Assembly: GCF_022410515.1 (NCBI RefSeq) | Contig: NZ_JACSDI010000004.1 | Span: 124,001 to 188,000 of the forward strand | Length of the DNA stretch: 64,000 nt | Reading direction: 5' to 3' | Source: Shewanella cutis | GTDB lineage: Bacteria > Pseudomonadota > Gammaproteobacteria > Enterobacterales > Shewanellaceae | Shown here: positions 57,793 to 64,000 of the stretch, one piece after another | How positions within the stretch are numbered: the stretch's first letter is position 1 | How the letters are laid out: each line of letters starts with the position of its first letter | Translations under genes and position numbers: made by a program | The notes under the pieces: generated by a model | What the model was told of the DNA's origin: nothing | What the model saw: only the letters and a program-made list of their open reading frames with translations | Databases searched by the model: none

Positions 57793-57809
57793 AATTGGTA
57801 AGACCAATT
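57793..57809 (+). promoter_or_regulatory. PdhR operator
   Basis: AATTGGTAAGACCAATT is a perfect 7-bp inverted repeat around AAG and matches the PdhR site known from the E. coli pdhR-aceEF-lpd promoter. It lies 21 bp before the pdhR start, so PdhR should repress its own operon in the absence of pyruvate. Confidence 0.93.
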
Positions 57810-57830
57810 TACAACGGAGCTGAGCGCCAA

Positions 57831-58583
57831 ATGGCCTATAGCAAAATAAATCAGCCAAAAATTTCTGATGTGATCATGGCGCAACTCGAGCAAATGATCC
57901 TCGAAGGCAGTTTACAGCCCGGCCAGAAATTACCGCCGGAGCGTGAACTGGCTATCCAGTTTGAAGTGTCTCGCCCCTCATTGCGTGAAGCCATTCAAAA
58001 GCTTGAGGCGAAAGGGTTATTAATGCGCCGTCAAGGCGGTGGCACCTATGTTAAAGAACAACTCTGGCAGAGTCTTGCCGATCCAATCGTTGAATTAATG
58101 ACTGCCGATCCAGAAAGTCAGTACGATTTGCTGGAGTTCCGTCATGCAACTGAAGGCATGATGGCCTATTTTGCCGCGTTGCGTGGCACCGACGCCGATA
58201 TGCAGAATATCAAGCGTATGATCCTTGAGGTGGAAGCCGCCACCAATATCGAACAACAAGCCGCCGCGATTGTGCGTTTCTACCGTGCCGTCGCTGAAGC
58301 GTCACACAATGTGGCTATGTTGCATCTCGTACTCAGTTTAACCCCTGTGCTGCATAAGAATGTGGCGCAAAACTTGGAGCTTTTAAGCCGCCGCGAAGAA
58401 GCTTCCACTATGGCTAACGATCACAGACGAGCGCTGCTCGCTGCAATCGTTCGTCGTGATCCTGAAGCCGCCAGAGAAGCCTCGAATGAACACTTAAGTT
58501 ACATCGAAGAGGTGATGTTATCTGTGCGGGAAGAAGATAGCCGGTTGCAGCGAAGTTTGCGCCGTTTAAAGAGTGGCGCTTAA
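57831..58583 (+). CDS. pdhR: pyruvate-responsive GntR-family repressor PdhR
   Basis: 250-residue repressor of the pyruvate dehydrogenase operon. N-terminal winged helix: LEQMILEGSLQPGQKLPPERELAIQFEVSRPSLREAIQKLEAKG; C-terminal FCD effector domain binds pyruvate. I start at 57831 (MAYSKINQPKISD), matching the family; the frame begins 12 codons earlier. A perfect PdhR box lies in its own leader. It is followed at 80 bp by aceE. Confidence 0.95.
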   Translation: MAYSKINQPKISDVIMAQLEQMILEGSLQPGQKLPPERELAIQFEVSRPSLREAIQKLEAKGLLMRRQGGGTYVKEQLWQSLADPIVELMTADPESQYDLLEFRHATEGMMAYFAALRGTDADMQNIKRMILEVEAATNIEQQAAAIVRFYRAVAEASHNVAMLHLVLSLTPVLHKNVAQNLELLSRREEASTMANDHRRALLAAIVRRDPEAAREASNEHLSYIEEVMLSVREEDSRLQRSLRRLKSGA

Positions 58584-58663
58584 GTTCACGCATTTAGCAG
58601 TAGCTAAAGCGGAATATGCCGCAAACACCATTCATTATCATGTATATAGAGAAGGACAGTGTC

Positions 58664-61330
58664 ATGTCTGAAGATATGCTACAAGACGTAGATCCGTTAG
58701 AGACTCAGGAATGGGTTGATGCCCTGCAAGCTGTATTAGAACAGGAAGGCCCTGAACGCGCCCATTTCTTATTAGAGAAGCTGATCGATAAAGCCCGTCG
58801 CAATGGCACACACTTGCCTTACACTGCGACCACGGCTTATTTGAATACGATTCCAGCGGGTCTTGAGCCGCACATGCCGGGTAACCAAGAGATGGAACGT
58901 CGCATTCGTGCCATCATCCGTTGGAACGCTCTGGCAATGGTTCTGCGTGGTTCTAAAAAAGATTTAGAATTAGGCGGCCATATTTCGAGTTTCGCTTCCA
59001 GTGCGACCATCTATGATGTGTGTTTCAACCACTTCTTCCGCGGACCAAATGAAAAAGACGGCGGCGACTTAGTGTATTTCCAGGGCCATATCGCTCCAGG
59101 TATTTATGCGCGTTCATTCTTAGAAGGTCGTTTAAGCGAAGATCAATTAGCTAACTTCCGTCAAGAAGTGGATGGCAAAGGTTTATCTTCTTATCCGCAT
59201 CCTAAGTTGATGCCAGATTACTGGCAATTCCCAACAGTTTCTATGGGCTTAGGTCCAATCCAAGCGATTTACCAAGCGCGTTTCTTAAAATACCTAACTG
59301 ACCGTGGTCTGAAGGATTGTTCAGCACAAACCGTTTACTGCTTCTTAGGTGACGGTGAGTGTGATGAGCCAGAAGCCTTAGGTGCGATTGGTTTAGCGGC
59401 GCGTGAAGAGTTAGATAACTTAGTCTTTATCATCAACTGTAACTTGCAACGTCTGGACGGCCCAGTTCGCGGTAACGGTAAGATCATTCAAGAGCTGGAA
59501 GGTGAATTCCGCGGCGCAGGCTGGGAAGTGGTTAAAGTCATTTGGGGTCGTTATTGGGACCCATTATTGGCCCGTGATACCAGCGGTAAACTGCTGCAGT
59601 TAATGGAAGAAACCGTTGACGGTGAATACCAAAACTGTAAAGCCAAAGGTGGCGCTTATACCCGCGAACACTTCTTCGGCAAATACCCTGAAACCGCCGA
59701 AATGGTGGCGAATATGTCAGACGATGACATTTGGCGCTTAAACCGTGGCGGTCATGACCCAGTTAAAGTGTACGCGGCATTAGATCACGCCCAAAAAACC
59801 AAAGGTCGCCCAACGGTGATCCTGGCGAAAACCGTTAAGGGTTATGGCTTAGGTGATGCTGGTGAAGGTAAAAACATCGCCCACAACGTGAAGAAAATGG
59901 GTATCGAGTCTATCCGTTATTTCCGCGATCGTTTCAATATCCCGATTCCAGACGATCAATTAGAAGATCTGCCGTTCTACCACCCAGGTCCAGATTCGGA
60001 AGAAGTGAAGTACATGATGAGCCGTCGTGCCGCACTACATGGTAGCGTGCCACAACGTCGTGAGAAGTTCAGCGAAGAGCTGGAAGTGCCATCACTGAAG
60101 ATTTTCGATTCGATTTTACAGGGCTCAAACGGCCGTGAAATTTCATCGACCATGGCGTTTGTTCGCGTACTGACTGCACTGTTAAAAGACAAGAAAATTG
60201 GCAAAAACATTGTGCCAATTATCCCTGACGAAGCGCGTACTTTCGGTATGGAAGGTCTGTTCCGCCAAGTGGGTATTTATGCCCACGAAGGCCAAAAATA
60301 CGTACCGCAAGACTCTGACCAAGTGGCTTACTATCGTGAAGATAAAACCGGTCAAGTATTGCAAGAAGGGATTAACGAACTGGGTGCAATGTCATCTTGG
60401 GTAGCGGCTGCAACCAGCTACTCAGTTAACGATACACCGATGATTCCATTCTACATCTACTACTCAATGTTCGGTTTCCAACGTATTGGTGACATGGCTT
60501 GGGCAGCGGGTGATATGCGTGCACGCGGCTTCTTAGTCGGTGGTACGTCTGGCCGTACAACCCTGAACGGTGAAGGGCTACAGCATCAGGATGGTCACAG
60601 CCACGTACTGGCTAACACTATTCCTAACTGTATTACCTACGATCCAACTTACGGTTATGAAATTGCCGTTATCGTTCAAGATGGTATCCGTCGTATGTAC
60701 GGCGAAAAACAAGAAGATATCTTCTACTACCTGACCACGATGAACGAAAACTATATTCAGCCTGAAATGCCAGAGGGTGCCGAGGAAGGTATCGTTAAAG
60801 GTATCTACAAGCTGGAAACGGTTAGCGGTTCGGGTAAAGGCAAAGTGCAGTTACTGAGCTGTGGCACTATTCTTGAGCAAACTCGTAAAGCGGCGCAGGC
60901 GCTGGCGAAAGACTTTGGTATCACTGCCGACGTATTTAGCGTGACCAGCTTCAACGAACTGACTCGCGATGGTCAAGCGGCAGAACGTTGGAACATGCTG
61001 CACCCAACGCAAACGCCAAAACAAGCGTATATCAGCCAAGTGATCTCAAGTGATGCGCCTGCAATTGCGGCGACTGACTATATGAAGATCTACGGCGAGC
61101 AGTTACGTGCATTTATGCCAACCGATTACAAAGTGCTAGGTACTGACGGTTTCGGTCGCTCAGACAGCCGTGACAATCTGCGTCACCACTTCGAAGTGGA
61201 CGCTAAGTTCATCGTCATCGCGGCACTGAAATCTCTGGTTGATCGTAAAGAGCTGCCTGTTGATGTGTTAGCGAATGCCATCAAGGAATACGGCATCGAC
61301 GCAGACAAGATCAATCCACAGTACGCGTAA
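58664..61330 (+). CDS. aceE: pyruvate dehydrogenase E1 component
   Basis: 888-residue thiamine-diphosphate-dependent E1 (E. coli 887). It decarboxylates pyruvate and acetylates the lipoyl groups of E2. The TPP motif is GDGECDE from residue 229 to about N260 (NCNLQRLDGP). The N-terminal E2-binding stretch MSEDMLQDVDPLETQEWVDAL is present. The ATG at 58664 follows GAAGGA; the longer frame is not supported. It is followed 12 bp later by aceF. Confidence 0.97.
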   Translation: MSEDMLQDVDPLETQEWVDALQAVLEQEGPERAHFLLEKLIDKARRNGTHLPYTATTAYLNTIPAGLEPHMPGNQEMERRIRAIIRWNALAMVLRGSKKDLELGGHISSFASSATIYDVCFNHFFRGPNEKDGGDLVYFQGHIAPGIYARSFLEGRLSEDQLANFRQEVDGKGLSSYPHPKLMPDYWQFPTVSMGLGPIQAIYQARFLKYLTDRGLKDCSAQTVYCFLGDGECDEPEALGAIGLAAREELDNLVFIINCNLQRLDGPVRGNGKIIQELEGEFRGAGWEVVKVIWGRYWDPLLARDTSGKLLQLMEETVDGEYQNCKAKGGAYTREHFFGKYPETAEMVANMSDDDIWRLNRGGHDPVKVYAALDHAQKTKGRPTVILAKTVKGYGLGDAGEGKNIAHNVKKMGIESIRYFRDRFNIPIPDDQLEDLPFYHPGPDSEEVKYMMSRRAALHGSVPQRREKFSEELEVPSLKIFDSILQGSNGREISSTMAFVRVLTALLKDKKIGKNIVPIIPDEARTFGMEGLFRQVGIYAHEGQKYVPQDSDQVAYYREDKTGQVLQEGINELGAMSSWVAAATSYSVNDTPMIPFYIYYSMFGFQRIGDMAWAAGDMRARGFLVGGTSGRTTLNGEGLQHQDGHSHVLANTIPNCITYDPTYGYEIAVIVQDGIRRMYGEKQEDIFYYLTTMNENYIQPEMPEGAEEGIVKGIYKLETVSGSGKGKVQLLSCGTILEQTRKAAQALAKDFGITADVFSVTSFNELTRDGQAAERWNMLHPTQTPKQAYISQVISSDAPAIAATDYMKIYGEQLRAFMPTDYKVLGTDGFGRSDSRDNLRHHFEVDAKFIVIAALKSLVDRKELPVDVLANAIKEYGIDADKINPQYA

Positions 61331-61342
61331 GAGGCAATAAAA

Positions 61343-63391
61343 ATGGCTGAATTAAAAGAAGTTTTTGTTCCTGATATCGGCGGCGATGAAGTACAGGTTA
61401 TCGAAATCTGTGCAGCTGTGGGCGATACCTTAGCAGCGGAAGAGTCGATTCTGACCGTTGAAAGCGACAAGGCGACCATGGATATTCCTGCGCCTTTCGC
61501 AGGTGTGTTAGCCGAATTGAAAGTGGCTGTTGGTGACAAAGTCAGCGAAGGCACCTTAATTGCATTGATACAAGCAGCGGGTGCATCTGCTCAAGCTGCT
61601 GCGCCAGTTGCTCAAGCTGCCGCTCCTGCGCCAGCCCCAGTACAAGCGGCTCCTGCCCCTGTGGCTGCCGCGCCTGCGACGGGCGCATCCAAACTGGTTG
61701 AAACTAAGGTTGTCGAAATCAGTGTGCCTGATATCGGTGGCGACACCGATGTATCGGTTATCGAAGTCTTAGTTGCCGCTGGCGATAAGATTGAGGTTGA
61801 CGCTGGCCTTATCACGCTAGAAACCGACAAAGCGACCATGGACGTACCATCGCCATTCGCGGGGGTGGTAAAAGAAGTGAAAGTGGCTGTGGGTGACAAG
61901 GTTTCCCAAGGCTCATTAGTGATCATGCTCGAAGTGGGTGGCGCGGCTCCTGCTGCAGCTCAACAAGCGAGCGCGCCAGCAGCGTCAACTCCTGTAGCTC
62001 AAGCGGCATCTTCCGTCACACAAGCAGCAGCGCCTGTTGCTCCAGTAGCTGCTGTGCCAGTGGTTGCGGTTAAAGAAATCCAAGTGCCTGATATTGGCGA
62101 TGCCAGCAATGTTGATGTGATCGAAGTGCTAGTGTCTGTGGGTGATATGATCAGTGCTGACCAAGGTTTGATCACACTCGAAACCGATAAAGCGACCATG
62201 GAAGTGCCTGCACCATTCGCCGGCAAACTGCTGTCGTTAACCGTTAAAGTCGGTGACAAGGTTTCTCAAGGTAGCGTGATTGCGACGATTGAAACTACTT
62301 CCGTTGCAACAGCAAGTGCTGGCATTGCGCCAGCGCCAGTAGCTCAAGCCGCAGCTCCTGCTCCTGTTGCCCAAGAAGCGGCACCAGCCCCTGTTGCTGC
62401 GGCGCCGAGCCGTCCGCCCGTTCCACATCACCCAAGTGCGGGTGCGCCAGTGTCTACGGGGGCGGTGCATGCGTCTCCAGCGGTTCGCCGTTTGGCCCGT
62501 GAATTTGGTGTGGATCTCACTCAAGTGACGGGTTCTGGCCGTAAAGGTCGCATCATGAAGGAAGACGTACAGGCGTATGTGAAGTACGAACTGTCGCGTC
62601 CTAAGGCGACAGCGGCAACCTCAGTTGCAGCGGGTAACGGTGGTGGTCTGCAAGTGATTGCTGCGCCTAAAGTGGATTTCAGCAAGTTTGGTGAAGTGGA
62701 AGAAATTCCATTAAGCCGTATTCAGAAGATCTCTGGTCCAAACCTGCACCGCAACTGGGTAACGATTCCCCACGTGACTCAGTTCGATGAAGCTGATATC
62801 ACCGAAATGGAAGAGTTCCGTAAGCAGCAGAACGACGCGGCGGCGAAGAAAAAAGCCGATTATAAGATCACTCCGCTGGTCTTTATGATGAAAGCCGTGG
62901 CGAAAACGTTGCAACAGTTCCCAGTGTTCAACTCAAGCCTAAGCAGTGACGGCGAATCACTGATCCAGAAGAAGTACTACCATATCGGTGTGGCGGTGGA
63001 TACGCCAAACGGTCTCGTTGTGCCAGTGGTACGTAATGTGGATAAGAAAGGCATCATCGAGTTATCTCGTGAGCTGGCCGATATTTCTATCCGCGCTCGC
63101 GATGGTAAGCTCAAATCTGCCGATATGCAGGGCAGCTGCTTCACGATTTCAAGTTTAGGTGGCATTGGTGGTACAGCGTTTACCCCAATCGTTAACTACC
63201 CAGACGTGGCGATTTTAGGTGTGTCTAAATCTGAAATTAAGCCTAAGTGGAATGGTAAAGAGTTCGAGCCTAAATTGATGTTGCCACTGTCGCTATCCTA
63301 CGATCACCGCGTGATCGATGGTGCAATGGCGGCACGCTTTAGCGTGACCCTGTCAGGAATTCTGTCCGATATTCGTACTTTGATTCTGTAA
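61343..63391 (+). CDS. aceF: dihydrolipoamide acetyltransferase (E2) with three lipoyl domains
   Basis: 682 residues. Three lipoyl domains with modified Lys at K43, K163 and K283 ([21 protein letters not shown]), joined by Ala/Pro-rich flexible linkers. An E3/E1-binding domain follows at about 375-412 ([18 protein letters not shown]), then the catalytic domain ending with DHRVIDG (H655). It makes acetyl-CoA from E1-derived acetyl groups and forms the complex core. The three-lipoyl layout matches E. coli AceF. Confidence 0.97.
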   Translation: MAELKEVFVPDIGGDEVQVIEICAAVGDTLAAEESILTVESDKATMDIPAPFAGVLAELKVAVGDKVSEGTLIALIQAAGASAQAAAPVAQAAAPAPAPVQAAPAPVAAAPATGASKLVETKVVEISVPDIGGDTDVSVIEVLVAAGDKIEVDAGLITLETDKATMDVPSPFAGVVKEVKVAVGDKVSQGSLVIMLEVGGAAPAAAQQASAPAASTPVAQAASSVTQAAAPVAPVAAVPVVAVKEIQVPDIGDASNVDVIEVLVSVGDMISADQGLITLETDKATMEVPAPFAGKLLSLTVKVGDKVSQGSVIATIETTSVATASAGIAPAPVAQAAAPAPVAQEAAPAPVAAAPSRPPVPHHPSAGAPVSTGAVHASPAVRRLAREFGVDLTQVTGSGRKGRIMKEDVQAYVKYELSRPKATAATSVAAGNGGGLQVIAAPKVDFSKFGEVEEIPLSRIQKISGPNLHRNWVTIPHVTQFDEADITEMEEFRKQQNDAAAKKKADYKITPLVFMMKAVAKTLQQFPVFNSSLSSDGESLIQKKYYHIGVAVDTPNGLVVPVVRNVDKKGIIELSRELADISIRARDGKLKSADMQGSCFTISSLGGIGGTAFTPIVNYPDVAILGVSKSEIKPKWNGKEFEPKLMLPLSLSYDHRVIDGAMAARFSVTLSGILSDIRTLIL

Positions 63392-63397
63392 ACAAAT

Positions 63398-63428
63398 AAG
63401 GCTGCTCATCTAGAGTGGCCTTTTGTTT
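63398..63428 (+). terminator. terminator between aceF and lpdA
   Basis: AAGGCTGCTC and GAGTGGCCTT pair in a stem that includes two G-T wobbles, followed by TTTTGTTT. It allows lpdA to have its own promoter, as known for E. coli lpd. Confidence 0.65.
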
Positions 63429-63540
63429 ATTGTGATCAGTATCAAACACAGGTTAAAATGCGCCCACCTTACGCGCTGGCGCATTTTCGGTTGGCAGGAT
63501 TACTCCCCTCCAACGGATTGAATGAGAATTAGAGGAAAAC

Positions 63541-64000
63541 ATGAGTAACGAAATCAAAACTCAGGTAGTGGTATTAGGTGCGGGTCCTGCGGGATATTCT
63601 GCGGCCTTCCGTGCGGCGGATTTAGGTCTGGAAACCGTTATTGTTGAACGTTTTAGCACTTTAGGTGGTGTGTGCCTTAACGTGGGTTGTATCCCATCTA
63701 AAGCCCTGTTACACGTTGCTAAAGTCATCGAAGAAGCCAAAGCTGTTGCGGCGCACGGTGTGGTGTTCGGCGAGCCAACCATCGATTTAGACAAGTTACG
63801 CAGCTTCAAGCAAAAAGTGATCAGCCAGTTGACTGGCGGCTTAGGCGGCATGTCTAAAATGCGTAAAGTTAACGTTGTTAATGGCTTCGGTAAATTCTCT
63901 GGCCCTAACAGCCTAGAAGTGACTGCTGAAGACGGTACTGTGACTGTCGTTAAGTTTGACCAAGCGATCATCGCTGCGGGTTCTCGTCCAATCAAACTGC
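63541..64000 (+). CDS. lpdA: dihydrolipoamide dehydrogenase (E3), N-terminal part
   Basis: The first 153 residues lie in the window; the gene runs off the right edge. FAD-binding VVLGAGPAGYSAA at 10-22 and the redox disulfide C45-C50 in GGVCLNVGC identify E3, which reoxidises dihydrolipoamide with NAD+ for pyruvate and 2-oxoglutarate dehydrogenases. It lies 149 bp after aceF, beyond a terminator, preceded by AGAGGAAA. Confidence 0.96.
   Translation, partial: MSNEIKTQVVVLGAGPAGYSAAFRAADLGLETVIVERFSTLGGVCLNVGCIPSKALLHVAKVIEEAKAVAAHGVVFGEPTIDLDKLRSFKQKVISQLTGGLGGMSKMRKVNVVNGFGKFSGPNSLEVTAEDGTVTVVKFDQAIIAAGSRPIKL

Overview
The window is ordinary chromosomal DNA of a gammaproteobacterium, most probably a Shewanella species close to S. 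oneidensis. I base this on gene content and order recalled for that genus: gmk-rpoZ-spoT-ridA, prmA-dusB-fis, a diheme quinol:fumarate reductase operon, trxA divergent from rhlB, pilABCD-coaE-zapD-yacG-mutT, and nadC/ampD-ampE/pdhR-aceE-aceF-lpdA. No rRNA, tRNA, CRISPR array or intact transposase gene is visible. The species is not settled from sequence alone.

Layout. 0-20 kb: tandem lysophospholipid-type acyltransferases, comM, a DUF1963 protein, a DesK/DesR-like two-component system with a periplasmic repeat protein, a Ca2+/Na+ exchanger, an acyl-CoA ligase, the gmk-rpoZ-spoT-ridA operon, an unknown membrane protein, and a sugar salvage-like set (nucleotidyltransferase, anomeric kinase, MFS transporter) convergent with a sulfotransferase. 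21-25.2 kb: a compact accessory block with a DUF4172-Fic protein, a C-protein-like XRE regulator translationally coupled to a PD-(D/E)XK nuclease/DUF2075 ATPase, and a convergent small nuclease-like protein. 25-35 kb: LysR, yjjG, fis-dusB, prmA, and a fumarate reductase operon with two cytochrome b subunits. 34.5-42 kb: a monooxygenase/oxidoreductase pair divergent from a LysR gene, then a three-gene exported set ending in a 1152-residue zinc metalloprotease lipoprotein. 42-49.5 kb: rho, trxA, rhlB, a short Ppx/GppA protein, a periplasmic thioredoxin-like protein, mutT, yacG, zapD and coaE. 49.6-57.5 kb: type IV pilus genes pilD, pilC, pilB and pilA, then nadC, ampD and ampE, with CTAG-rich repeats in the spacers. 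57.8-64 kb: pdhR, aceE, aceF and the start of lpdA.

Three signals stand out. (1) The accessory block: a restriction-modification style controller gene sits behind a recognisable C-box but drives a nuclease-ATPase with no methyltransferase in sight, beside a Fic gene whose upstream region holds three direct repeats spaced exactly 34 bp apart. This is the best candidate for an undescribed defence-type system. (2) Three copies of a 263-bp non-coding element with terminal inverted repeats and apparent 3-bp target duplications (MITE-like). (3) A mosaic of CTAG-delimited short hairpin units filling most gene boundaries from coaE to pdhR; it supplies or abuts several stop codons and keeps one orientation regardless of gene strand.

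Start codons were moved from the longest possible frame where a better ribosome binding site or family start was visible; these choices are stated in each entry. All family assignments are from memory of motifs and gene order; no database search was run.
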